Program-made: the position numbers and the translations under genes | Assembly: GCA_001465935.1 (NCBI GenBank) | Contig: LNKV01000043.1 | Coordinates: forward strand, 242,298-306,297 | DNA length: 64,000 bases | Direction of reading: 5' to 3' | Source: Clarireedia homoeocarpa | Taxonomy: Eukaryota > Ascomycota > Leotiomycetes > Helotiales > Rutstroemiaceae | In this document: positions 35,041 to 45,764 of the stretch, piece after piece | How positions within the stretch are numbered: the stretch's first letter is position 1 | Layout of the letters: each line of letters starts with the position of its first letter | Notes under the pieces: model-generated | What the model saw: only the letters and a program-made list of their open reading frames with translations | The model's database searches: none | What the model was told of the DNA's origin: nothing

Positions 35041-37203
35041 CTACCACGAAAATGCATCAACCTCCAACTCAAAGATCGTCTTCCCCGACCGTCCCAACCC
35101 AGCAACTGCAGCTCTAACATCGTCACACATCCCACCCGGCCCATACACAACGACACCGACCTTTGCATACCCTGCTTCGGCCTCCCTATTCAACAAAGCG
35201 TGTATGTGCAAACGTGACCCAACCTCTATCTCCTTATCCAATACATCACTCAGCACGGTATCCATTTCCTTGACAAGCGCTTGCGCATTCGACTTAACAC
35301 TCCATGCCAACTTAACATTGGGATGCGCTCGAGTCCACGCTATGAGACCCATGATTCCGATACCACCACCAATCAATAACACATGATCGCACTTCAATAT
35401 TCCTGACCCGTGATTCTGCGGGTATGGTCCATCAAGCAAAGTCAGGAGGCGACTGTTCGACTTCAAGAGCCTCGTCAAACCGGTATTCTTCTTAATGATC
35501 AAGGTAATCCCGGTTGCGCCAACCGCTCCATTAGCATCCTGCCCCATTATTGCTTGAGTCACCCTTCCTGACGGTTTTTCCTCATTATCGGCATCGTTGG
35601 AGGAGACTGCTATTGACGGAGAATCATACACAGGCGTGGGTCTGTAGCTGCGAAATAGCGACGTCGCGTTGATGGAAAATGGATGGTTTTCCCATGGTCG
35701 AAGAGGATTCAACCCCGGAAAATACGCAAACCCTATATAACCCGGTTTACTATCCCAACGCAAACCCGGAATATCGTCGCGCACATGGTCGGGACCTATT
35801 TCTGTGACCACAGCACCGCGGACCCCGTTCTTGGCTACACGGAGCATGCGTACTAGACGGTCGAAGAACCATACAGCGCAGGCAGCGTACAGCCAATTGT
35901 CGTAGAAGTTCATCCCCCATCTTAGTACAACGTGGTACCAGCAGCCGACGATGACGAAGATGGCGAAGAGAATATGAAGGATGAGGAAGAATTCGTAGGA
36001 GAGATGCCGGAAATAGAGGTTACTGAGGACAATCATGGCCTAGATGAGGACCGTAGCTACGATGCCCCATAGCCAGTACGGCATCTTGGATTCGGTTGTG
36101 TAGCCGCCTGACCCTTTGTACGCCACCAGCAGGGTTACGCTGTGAACAATGGCTTGGACGGCGAAGATACGTGCGACCCAGCGGTGCAGGAGGAGATATG
36201 TCGAGTATGACCAGTTCGTGATCCAGAGGAGGAAGTTGTTGCGTGAGGAGAAGAGAATGAGAAGTGGGAGGAGGGCATATGCAATATGCCCGGTTCTATA
36301 GCCTATGTAAGAGAGCATCTCGTCTTTGGGCGTGTAGCCCCACGGATGCGGCTGCGCGTGCGAGTAGTTGACTGAGCATAGAATGAGGTTGAGGGGGAAG
36401 AACATGGCTATGTATAGCGCTTGTCCGATGGTGGAAACATTGCCTAGATATCCGGGTAAAGGACGGACATTGTACGTGCCTAGGATTGAAGGGTAGACCA
36501 GATATGGTTTGATCTTATCAAGGATACCAGTCATGAAAGGGAGATGGCCAAGGAGGGTAAAGAATAGGGGGGTGCCAAATCCAGTGGCAAGAAGGACGAA
36601 CCTAAGTTCTCATCAGCTGTCGTGTCAAGTACTCCGAAACTCAAACTTTACTTACGAATATCTCGGTTGTAGCGACTCCAGATAGTCGAACAGAACCATG
36701 AACTTCCCCTGAATCTCGTAATCCGCCTTACTAACCAACACAGTCTGATTCAAGGTACTCTCTGAACTAGCGTTAAACTCAACCGTAGGCCTTTCTGTCA
36801 CTCTTAGGAGCGCTTCACCATAATCCCATTTAGGCAAGCCAGACCTATCACCCATATTCATATCCATATCCATATCACCCATACTCATACCCCCATCCAT
36901 AACCATCAACGTCGTAGCCCAAAATTGCTCTCTCTTCCAGACCAGCACGTTATCGGAGTCGCATCTCGTGCTCATGCAGTATTCTAACGTAGTTAGAAAG
37001 GCGGAGTCACTGCCCTGGCATGAGATGGATGTGGTAGCTCCCGTGGAACAAGATAGTGAGGCATGGGAGAGCGCTTTGTAACAAGCATATCCGCAGACGG
37101 GGTCATACCAGTGGAATCCGTAGCCTGGGAAGTGGGGATCTTGGAGATGGGCGAGGGCAGAGTTGACGAACAGCAAGATGGAGTAGAGGAGAGGTAGCTT
37201 CAT
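35041..37203 (-). pseudogene. ferric/cupric reductase transmembrane component with an internal TAG
   Basis: Fre-type flavocytochrome that would reduce extracellular Fe3+ or Cu2+ using cytosolic NADPH. Exons 37203-36656 and 36601-35041 (GTAAGT to TTAG) keep one frame of 702 codons. An N-terminal signal peptide (MKLPLLYSILLFVNSALA) is followed by a Cys-rich outer domain with a Met/Asp-rich stretch (about residues 100-118). The ferric-reductase membrane core shows the haem-ligand histidines (YRTGHIAYALLPL, LLLHRWVARIF, FFLILHILFAIF, CWYHVVLRWG). The FAD site is HPFSI and the NADPH site LLIGGGIGIMGL; the C-terminus ends ELEVDAFSW. Codon 370 (36042-36040) is TAG between VATVLI and AMIVLSNLYF, in the membrane core, with perfect frame on both sides. 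Only this one nonsense change is seen, so it is a young null allele, a readthrough case or a single-base error. Confidence 0.85.
36850..36899 (-). repeat. ATGGAT hexanucleotide tract inside the reductase gene
   Basis: On the minus strand the sequence reads as ATGGAT/ATGGGT-like hexamers and encodes Met-Asp/Gly repeats (GGMSMGDMDMDMNMGD). It lies in the predicted extracellular domain. Confidence 0.75.
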
Positions 37204-38605
37204 GATGGCGTGCTGCTGTGTCAGGCTCTTGAAGTTGGTACGCACTGAGGAACAATCGGCTGTTGAGCTACAGAAACTTTTGTTCCCTTATGTCGACTGA
37301 GAGTTGGTTAGGAATTGGGAGATCTCACAACATGAGTATTTGCGGCTTAGACTGGGGATATGGCGTCTCATTGCAGCGCCCAAAAATCGAAGTCTGCACT
37401 TTTATGAGAATGTTTCTATTCGTTTGTCCTACCGTGAATGCTTTTAGAGATGCTTTTACAGATGGAGAATATAATTACTGGTAAGAACGCCCCTTTTAGG
37501 TTTATTCAACCATATTTTCCTCTGAAAATACTGATGACTTATCCTCCCCATTGTGAATATGGCAAGAGCAGGAGCTGTCCTGGATAAGTGAGCACGTCTT
37601 GAGCCAGGACAAGTTTGTTTCTTGGCTGAGCATAACTGCGCAAGTTTCCGCAACAAAGCACCAATAAATCTCCCTCGAAGGCTTGCGGGATAAATGCAGC
37701 CCCAAGACGTTTAATTAAAGTTGGCCATATTGTGGACTGGTGATAATTGGAACGACGAAGTATTTTGTTCTTGACTGTTACAGACTACAGTATGTCCCTC
37801 GACTTCTGAGGCTTCTGAGGCTGCAGTTACTGTGCACATATTTCAGTCGAGTGCAATGTGTGTGAGTAAGTACTGATGATGCATGTTCCATACACTTATT
37901 ACTTTCCAGTGCTGTTAGAGTCTCGTACAATCAGCCGCATAGTCGTCTCCCAGCGAATAGGTATCCATGCCCATGGGCCATGGTCAGCCAAAAGATCATC
38001 CGTATAGGATAATTGATGCTAACATAGAAGAAAATAGAGAGAACAACGAAATATATGCACGGCGACGTTCGTTCAAGCAGTTCACTAAGAGATAACAGGA
38101 TAAGAGAACCAAAGGTTAAACATACAGCGAAGTGGAGATGGGTAGATGACCGTCTACTAACTTACTAAGGTAATGAAATTATCATCTGTCAAAAGTTGTG
38201 GTACTTTAGGAGTAAGAATTGTGAACGAGATAGCCCTAGAGCCACGTTAGCATGTGGCACTGAGATTGATAAACATGATACAAGTTGAAATGGATCGCTG
38301 AGATCAAAGTATTTTTCTATTTCGTTATACTCGTCCATTTCAGTATGCTCTTCGGGCTATCTTAGTCGACGATGTTGTCTCGAACAAGTGCTTGGACCAA
38401 GAGTTCTTCCTGTACTACATCGCTAGATAGCCATGTGACAGCGGGGCACGACATGGAAAATGTGTAAGATTTATTAGGCTAATCACGTTAGGTGTTACTG
38501 AGATACCATGCAGATGACTCACGGGTTGCATCTAATGTATAACAACGTCTTCCAACCTGGAGACAACTGCATAGCCATAGCATACAATTGACGAACGAAG
38601 CCTCA
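37204..38605. other. intergenic between divergent accessory genes
   Basis: About 1.4 kb between the ferric reductase (minus) and the methyltransferase (plus). Both promoters are expected here. Short frames only (37502-37705 and 37456-37656 minus); no gene accepted. AT-rich around 38000-38300. Confidence 0.45.
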
Positions 38606-39485
38606 ATGTCGGTCTCCGAACAAGTTAAGAAAGATTACGACAAGTCTGCAGCCGCCTATAATGATTATTCCTTACTCCCTGCCGGCCAGATCGAAAGCCA
38701 GCTCATCGAAACAGCACTCGGAGATTGCACTGGTCTTAGGTAAATCACCTAAGTTCTTATATCTTCCTCAAACTTTCTATCCTAGCCCAGGAGAAAGTTC
38801 ATCCCCCACCCGCTCTACACTACTAAAGACATCTATCTAACCAGCCTCTAGGATCCTCGATCTAGGCGGTGGTACTGGCCTTCACGCTCGGCAAGCGATT
38901 GACCTAGGAGCCACCGCCGTCGACCTCGTAGACATCTCCCCCGGAATGCTCAAGACCGGGCAAGAAACTGAAGACAGCCTCAAACGCAAAAATGTCATCC
39001 GTTTCTTCGAAGCCGACGTCTCCAAACCGCTTTCTCATCTCTCGCTTCCAGAAAACGGATACGACATCGTGATGGGGAACTGGATCTTTAGTTTTGCCGA
39101 CACCGTGGAGGTTCTGGAAGGTATGTTTCGCAATATCGTCACGTATCTGAAGCCCGGTGGTCGGTTCATTGGGGTTCGAGATGCGGATCCGTGGAGTCCT
39201 ATAATGAGGGAAGGTAAGTATGGTGCTACATGTTCGCGGGTGGAAGAGATTCCAGGCGGTGTGAAATATCATTGTGTGCTGCATTGTACGCCTCCTGTTG
39301 AGTTTGACTCTTCTTCGTTGGAAGTTATATACTCAGGGTCGACTGAGATTTATGAGAAGTTTGGTTTGACTGATATTACTGTTGTGCCGTATGAGCGTGC
39401 TGAAGTGGTACAGAAGGACCCAGAGTTTTGGCAGGAGTTCCTCGAACGGCCCTGTTTGGCTGTTGTTCAGGCCGTGAAGAAGTAA
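38606..39485 (+). CDS. SAM-dependent class I methyltransferase
   Basis: Two exons: 38606-38739 and 38852-39485, joined in frame over a 112-bp intron (GTAAAT, CTAAC, CTCTAG) to give 255 residues. Motif I is ILDLGGGTGLHARQAIDLGA right after the intron, followed by VDLVDISPGML (acidic loop), FFEADVSKPL, YDIVMGNWIFSF (motif for the cofactor pocket) and YLKPGGRFIGVRD. The N-terminal YDKSAAAYNDYSLLPAGQ helix is usual in small-molecule methyltransferases of the Methyltransf_11/25 type. The substrate is unknown. It sits between a ferric reductase and an oxygenase relic, which hints at specialised metabolism, but no backbone synthase (PKS, NRPS, terpene cyclase) is present in the window. Confidence 0.88.
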
Positions 39486-39577
39486 GAATGGGCACAAGTT
39501 TAATGGGATCCAATAGTGCATTAAAAGTAAAATTGCAGTATAGATTGACATGCTAAATTAAACTACCTCCATCTCCT

Positions 39578-40585
39578 TTATTCATCGTAGACAACAAAAG
39601 CCCGCACCTCAATACTCTGTCGTGGCCCTGTAGAACTTGGATCTCCCAGACCAAAGGAATAGTGCGGTACCGAGAGCCCCTGTCCTTGACGTGAATCATA
39701 TCCCGCAAATATAGCGACCTCTGAATCCAACTGATCTGGAATATAATACCATTTGTGTTTCGGATTATACAGAACCTGATAAACTTCGTTCGCAACCGTC
39801 GGGAATACCTCATCGACAGCTAAGAGATCGTTCTTGGGATCCAACGTCTTCGCATCGCAGTAGGCCATTGGATAGTCTCTCAATGGACCCTCGAGGGGTT
39901 TCCATACACTTGAGATATGTGAATAGCTGTCCTCGTAAATGGGTAAATGAACTTACTTGACGATCTGAAACGATCGTTTTCCAAACTCCTCTGCTCTCTC
40001 TCTCTTTGAAATAATTTTGCAGTCGGCCCTTGATTTCATCCTCAGTGTAATCTTTGCCGACCGGTCAAACTCCTGTAGATCAAGTTTAGGAGCATCAGCT
40101 TACCGATATGAGCAGATAATGCAGGTTGAGGAGCGTTGTCCTTCGATTTAGGCTGGTATGGAAACGAAAGCTCACTTTTCCTGATCATGTAGTCGAAGAT
40201 AAACACCTACTTCGCACCTAGAGTCCGACGAAGACAGCTGTGCACGTCCGGAAGATAATTCTTCTCTACTTTTTCCTCGTCGTCGAAATCAGGTTTCGGC
40301 ATGCACTTAGGAAGTTTGGCTATTAATAACCCATTGTCGCGAAAGCTTAGGTTGGCTGTTCTTAGATTGTGGATGGTACCTGATTCTCTGTGCTCAGTAA
40401 TAGGCACCAACAATTTTGCTGTGGAAATGGCTCCAGAAGAGCCTCGCGACTCTAGGCGATAATATTGAACTCCAACTATCCTCAGCGCATGATGCCGCAA
40501 CAGTACATTCAACATGAGCATTTGGAATAGTGATTGGTGACACGCCTTCATCTCTAAAGGCCCTAGGCACATGTTCTTCGCCGTG
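39578..40585 (-). pseudogene. AsaB/CmcJ-like 2-oxoglutarate-type oxygenase family relic
   Basis: The C-terminal half is typical of the fungal AsaB/CmcJ/NvfI-like family: FQIVNVWKPLEGPLRDYPMA, CDAKTLDPKNDLLAVDEVFP, YNPKHKWYYIPDQ and RQSIEVRAFVVYD, ending at 39578. The N-terminal half is also visible (LSFRDNGLLIAKLPKCM, FDDEEKVEKNYLPDVH, TLGAK, VFIFDYMIRK, PALSAHI). Two lesions break it. A TAG at 40209-40207 lies between TLGAK and VFIFDY, and the GA dinucleotide run near 39995-40004 is two bases off frame, between NYFKE and FGKRSF. The intron at 39950-39905 and one at about 40100-40060 remain recognisable. The upstream boundary is uncertain. Family members hydroxylate or desaturate secondary-metabolite precursors; this copy should make no full protein. 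Confidence 0.72.
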
Positions 40586-41452
40586 AATCATGATTTGATA
40601 TACTGTTTCGGTGCGTATGGCGAGCAGAGTTGCCGTGTTGCCGGACGCGCTCTCATACAGGATCGGTGGAGTATCATAGCTTGAGGGAGATCGAGGATGT
40701 TATCGATGCATCCGAGCTCTCAAGGCAGAGTTAATCCGTGTAGGTGCGGCGACGTGGGGATCATGCTAGTGATCCGTGTAGGTGCGGCGACGTGGGGATC
40801 AAGCTAGAAGAAGCGGAAACTAGATCCTTGAAAAGGGTTCGCGAGCGGTAGCGTGTGGGAGTAGCGCGGTTCTCAAAACGGCTAGGGGAGGCGGCCGAAG
40901 CCTTGACTATTCTATCCAACCAGATTAACCGTAAATTGACCTCGGCCCCCACGATCCAGTAGCTAGGTCCCGACGTCATGCCGTACCGGGGTTGTCAGAC
41001 CCCGAAGCTTCAACCACCAACCAATTTTCCAATCTCCCGCAATCAAGAAACAAGAGCACAACAGAACCCTCTTTTTCCGTAGATTTGAGTGCCCAGAAGC
41101 CATGTGTTGCATCGACATGGGTTGATTAGCAAACGGTGGGCGGAATTAGTGTATGGTTCCTCTTTGTTTTGGGGTTCGAGCAGGGTTGAAACGACTTTCT
41201 TTGGGTGGGTTCGGGCAAAACACCAGCAAGTGCAGGCAGGTAATGATGTCGACGTCGCTGACTTCATCTCACATATATTCAATTTGTCCAAGTGCTCATG
41301 TTTCTGTTTCTATATCAACACATCATATCAATCACATCACAATTCAAGAGTCTTGAAGCTGATTTACTGCACCATTTTTCTTGTCCATTTTCTTGACTTT
41401 GTATTCGCAACCACCTACCCAGCTTCAAACACTGAAGACATCAAATCACAAA
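40586..41452. other. intergenic with a two-copy 38-bp repeat
   Basis: Upstream of the CAP gene. Apart from the direct repeat listed separately, no gene is seen; the frame at 41089-41520 runs into the CAP gene region in another phase and is rejected. Confidence 0.45.
40734..40809. repeat. 38-bp tandem duplication
   Basis: The unit, beginning ATCCGTGTAGGTGCGG and ending near GCTAG, occurs at 40734-40771 and 40772-40809. Differences are confined to the ATCATG/ATCAAG region and the junction. It appears recent. Confidence 0.9.
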
Positions 41453-42278
41453 ATGCACGCCCTCACATCCTTATCACTTTTCCTCCTCCTTACACCCTTC
41501 ACCAGAGCCGGCTCAACTAAAACCATCACCGCCTCCGCAACTCCGCAACCCACATCATCCTCCTACACCTCAGACTCCGAATTCGAGTCCGACATGCTCA
41601 AGGCGCATAACTTCTACCGCAGCGAACACAACGTTTCGAATCTGATCTGGAACGACACTTCTGCAGATTATGCGAGGAATTGGTCGCGTGGCTGTGTTTT
41701 CGAGCATTCCGTATGTTTTCCTCCCTTTCATTTATTCCTAACGTTCCACATCTCTTCCACCGTTCTCCACCTCCTCCATACAAAATAAGCCTAAAACTTC
41801 CAAAACCTAACACCATCTCTCCTAGGGCGGACCCCTCGGCGAAAACCTCGCCGCCGGCTACCTCAACGCCAGCGCATCTGTCGACGCCTGGGGCCTCGAG
41901 CGCCTGCACTACAACTACGACAAACCTGGGTTCAGCGAAGAAACCGGACACTTCACACAACTGGTATGGTCCAACACCTCGAGCGTGGGATGCGGACGGA
42001 CCGAGTGCAAGGGAGAAAACAGCACGCCGGGATGGTACGTCGTGTGCGAGTATTGGCCCCGGGGCAATATTGTGGGCAGTGGACATGATAAGGGGAGGTT
42101 CTTTAGGTGGAATGTGAAGAAGCAGACAAAGGGGAATGCGGGAGATACTGTGGAGAGTGGGGTTGGGAAGACGAGTGGTTGTGCTGGGTGGAGGGGAGGA
42201 AAAGGGAAATGGAGGGAGGGTGTGGTGGCGGGGGTTATGGGCAGTTTGGCGGTGCTTGTGGCGGGGTTGATGTTTTAG
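41453..42278 (+). CDS. secreted CAP-superfamily (SCP/PR-1-like) protein, possible GPI anchor
   Basis: Two exons, 41453-41710 and 41826-42278 (GTATGT to CTAG), in frame, 236 residues. A signal peptide (MHALTSLSLFLLLTPFTRA) leads to a short Ser/Thr linker and the CAP domain: MLKAHNFYRSEHNVSNLIWND, ADYARNWSRGCVFEHS, GGPLGENLAAGY, ETGHFTQLVWSNTSSVGCGR (HFTQ and GCG signatures) and WYVVCEYWPRGNIVG. Several N-glycosylation sequons (NVS, NDT, NTS, NAS) fit secretion. The C-terminus is a hydrophobic stretch (GVMGSLAVLVAGLMF) after a Gly/Lys-rich linker, compatible with a GPI-anchor signal. Yeast Pry relatives bind sterols or fatty acids outside the cell and some fungal members act in host interaction; the specific role here is inference. 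Confidence 0.9.
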
Positions 42279-42636
42279 ATGCAAGCAATAGGATGGGATA
42301 GGAGGGATTGAGCTTGATTTGTGTTTATTGGATTTATGTTTATAGCGTTCGGTTTACGCGCGGCGTTTGGGCATGGATTTATGGTGAATACTTCTATGGG
42401 GTGTCATCATGCATACATAGATTTGGGATGCGATTAAACCTTAGTTGTTCCAAGCATGAAGCTGTTTCATCTGCTTTCCTTAGCCAGCATTGTTGGCTAG
42501 AGCAGATCAAGCCAGGCAACAGTAGGTTTGGGATAAGATGCTAATCTAAATCCAATAACAATGTGCAACAACGCCGATCCAGGCTTTTATTGGAAGTTCA
42601 GTCATATCTATGCACAATAGTCATACCTAAGTCAAT
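42279..42636. other. intergenic between convergent genes
   Basis: 3' flanks of the CAP gene and of the aminotransferase. Nothing recognised. Confidence 0.4.
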
Positions 42637-43900
42637 CTAGGGCAGTTCGTCTACATTTCCGTTGAACCCATTTGTTATCTCATGGGGTGAGAAATTCTTA
42701 AGATCAAGCTGTTCGACCTTCTTGTTCCAGCCAAAAGTATCCTTGATCTTTCCCCCTTGAATGCCCTTGAGTGTGCTCAATAGTTCTTTGTAAATTGGGC
42801 CTGGCTCCTCGGAGTCCTCGGAGATGTATGAAAAGGCTTCGGAACGGGAATTTCGGGTTATAGATCGGATGGGGACAAGAGCTGCAGCAGTTCCAGCTGC
42901 CATGACTTCGCTGAACGAGGGGAGCTCTTCGTATTTGATCTGCGAAATTCGAAATTAGTATCAGCCGGAACAGGATGCCTTGATGCTTAAGTCTTACCGA
43001 GCGAACCTCTGTCTTCCAGCCAAAGCTCTTTCCAATCTCCAAAACACTGTCGGAAGTTACACTAGCAATAACATTCTTACTGTCCGGGACAACCAAAGTG
43101 ACATTGTCGCCATCTTTCTTGACACCAATGAATCCACTCGTGGAGAACTCATCGATCTCGCTCCTGGTCTGACTGTCCAAATGTAGGGTGATTCCATATC
43201 CCTCATTCCTAGCTTTATCACTCCATCTCAGTACTGGGGCATAATTTCCTCCGACTTTTGCACTACCAGTTCCATGGGGAGCAGATCTATCGAACTCCTC
43301 AAGAATCAAGGCCTTGACAGGGTGCACACCGTGGTAAACTCCTACTGGCAAGACATAAACGCAGAACGTGTATTCCTCCGGTGGGCTTAATGGCAACTGA
43401 GGGCTTGATCCGAAAACCAATGGTCGAATGTACAAGGCCGCACCGGTCTCATGCGGAGGTACATATGCGGCGTTCAAAGAAACTGCTGCGTGTACACACT
43501 CTATGAAGACCTTTTCAGGAACTGGAGGGATCGAAACAAATTCGGCAGAATGTGCCAATCGTACAGCGTTCTTGTTGGGACGGAAGAGGGTGATCTCTTT
43601 ATCTCCTGGTGCGCGGAAGGCTTTCATACCCTCGTATGCTTGCTGGCCGTAGTTGAGTGCAGGTGACATTCCATGAAGACGCAAGTAAGGGTCTGTTATG
43701 AAAGCAGGTGCGGTCCATTCGCCTGTTTTAACGCTGTAGTGGGATTCGATATGACCGTTGACTGCAAGAGAGAGAACATTAGTTCATGAAAGCACATAGA
43801 AATATTTATAGCATGGGTAGTTGGGTAGTATACCTTCACGGAATCTGAAGCCAATATCATTCCAGTCAATGGTGTTGACAGGGGGTGGAGGGAATGTCAT
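42637..43900 (-). CDS. branched-chain amino acid aminotransferase (fold type IV PLP)
   Basis: Transfers the amino group between Leu/Ile/Val and 2-oxoglutarate, the last step of branched-chain synthesis or first of breakdown. Exons: 43900-43834, 43761-42998 and 42939-42637; in frame, 377 residues. Recognisable segments are LNYGQQAYEGMKAFR, LFRPNKNAVRL, YIRPLVFGSSPQL, the PLP-lysine segment GTGSAKVGGNYAPVL, and EVMAAGTAAALVPIRSI near the C-terminus, which holds the phosphate-binding loop. The N-terminus has no clear mitochondrial presequence, so cytosolic location is likely. Filamentous fungi have several BCAT paralogues and this one may be accessory. All splice borders are canonical. Confidence 0.93.
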
Positions 43901-44521
43901 GTTGAACGTTGAGTGTGAAGGAAAATTTGGTTCGTATTTCTTGGAGACTGTAAAGACAGACACTTAAGGCGGTATGCTGAAGATGCAGGAGACTTTTTAT
44001 GGTGACAACGAGTCGCCTCGGAGATGATTAATGATTTTTAGCACGGTCTGATACTTTTTCTAAACTAGTTCCGAACTCGGAGAACGCGGGGCAGAAGGGC
44101 GTGAAGGGATAAATGCAGGGATCCTCTGCAGGAGAGTCAGCACCACGATTACATAAACATCGCTCCACCGGAACCGACGTCTGAAACATCGTTATTAAGT
44201 TATTCCATTGGCGAATCTTGACAATTTACATGAGAAAGATCATGCTATTCATGACCCAACCTTCTGATGGTTTGATTTCCGGCCGGATATTCGTTCTCTA
44301 ATCATTCCTTTAATTTTTGATTCTTTCGCTTCTTCTTTGTGGCTATTGTGTGTAGAAATCATTCGGTCCAACAGCTTGCTGCTTGCTTTGAAAGGAAATA
44401 CTTTCGCGCCGGTACTTCGCATATCTCGTATCTTTCTAAGCAGCAGCACAGTCAGCATCCTTTCTGTAATCATCAAAATCCGAATTACAAACGCTATTGC
44501 AAACTCCATGCACAACCCGAT
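43901..44521. promoter_or_regulatory. divergent promoter region (BCAT and Erv2)
   Basis: About 620 bases between the two divergent gene starts. No defined element is certain. The Erv2 side is pyrimidine-rich just before the ATG at 44522. Confidence 0.4.
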
Positions 44522-45170
44522 ATGCCTCGACGACAGCATCTAAATTTTGGTTTCGTGGCTGCGGCATTCGTATGCATTACTCTCTTCTTTCTAGTAAGAC
44601 ATTCGACACCGGGAGCAGGACAGTCAGACTTCGTCGCTGATTCCGAGTTCCCGCTTGATAAAACACCTATAGTTGTGAACGATGCTGTTTTGCATGGAGC
44701 TGCCACTGCACCGAAGCTTGAAAATGCGACTTTGAAGTATGTGAATAAGGAAATGAGTCGCGTTCTTGGGTCTATGCTAACCATTTACTAGAGCGGAACT
44801 CGGACATGCAGCATGGAAAGTCTTACACACGATGATGGCGAAATTCCCTGACAAGCCGACAGAGGAAGACAGTTCTGCACTGAAGAGTTACATTCATCTA
44901 TTCGCGCGATTGTATCCTTGTGGAGATTGCGCGCGACATTTCCAAAAGTTGTTGCAGAAGTTTCCGCCACAGGTAGCTACGAGGTCTACAGCCGCAGCAT
45001 GGGCCTGCCATGTTCATAATGAAGTTAACAAGAGGTTGAAGAAGGAGATATTCGATTGCTCGAAGATTGGTGATTTCTATGACTGCGGCTGCGCGGAAGA
45101 TGGGGAGCCCGGAAAACCGAAAAAAGGCGAGGATGGCTTTACGCCATTGGAATTGGATAAGGAAGGGTAG
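44522..45170 (+). CDS. ERV2: FAD-linked sulfhydryl oxidase, Erv2 type
   Basis: Makes disulfides in the secretory pathway using FAD and oxygen. Exons 44522-44736 and 44792-45170 (GTATGT to CTAG) give 197 residues. A signal anchor near the N-terminus (FGFVAAAFVCITLFFLV) places the rest in the ER lumen, which separates Erv2 from mitochondrial Erv1. The Erv/ALR fold reads ELGHAAWKVLHTMMAKFP (FAD-binding Trp/His helix), YPCGDCARHF (active CxxC), then AAWACHVHNEVNKRL (the FAD-binding HxxN segment). The C-terminal tail has CSKIGDFYDCGC, a CxC shuttle pair as in yeast Erv2. The final 20 residues are charged. It reads as intact and functional. Confidence 0.92.
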
Positions 45171-45764
45171 GCCTGGGCTTTTGTCTTTTATCTAAGTTGT
45201 TGAAGCTAATGACTGGGGTTTAGTTTGACGCGGGGAGGTTGAGACATCAAGTGAAGAGCAGGGAACACATATGAAAGTAGAACTAGGGGTCGGGTACCCC
45301 AGAGAATGGCGCAAGTAGGGCATGGTGTTGAAAGCATTCAGTCATGCTCAAGGACACATTTGGGAGCAACTGGTGATATTCATGGATTTTGAGATTGTAT
45401 ATATATCATAGTAGACCTGTGTTTAGTTGTAGATCCACTACCGAAATTCAGAAAAAACAGCTCTATCTCATCTACCAGAAAAGAGACACTATGAGACCAA
45501 GTAGTCAAAAATAGCACATCGTTGAAGCTAAGAGGGAAGCTGGAGAGGCAGCAGCCGCCACTAGCTGAAATCGTTATCAGCACGTGATTGAATCATAATC
45601 GGATTTGCGCTTGCCGTTGCCTCGCGTCTAAGGTCTGCCTGCTTGTGAGAGCTTCAAAGCTCCATATTCAGTAACATCTTCCCCAACGACGAGCGCAACG
45701 ATCTGAAAAGTTTATTTTACATCTGATACCAGCTACCCGCCAAGACAATAGTCAATCTTTCAAA
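45171..45764. other. intergenic with proteasome beta1 promoter
   Basis: The first part is 3' flank of Erv2. The 150 bases before 45765 are the promoter and leader of the beta1 gene. No PACE element exact match was seen. Confidence 0.4.

Noticed and set aside
35041..40585. A complete secondary-metabolite cluster
   Set aside because: No polyketide synthase, NRPS, terpene cyclase, transporter or regulator is present; only a methyltransferase and two broken genes.
41598..42284. Minus-strand frame of 228 codons opposite the CAP gene
   Set aside because: Shadow of the CAP exons and intron; His/Pro/Arg bias reflects the antisense of a Gly/Lys-rich tail.
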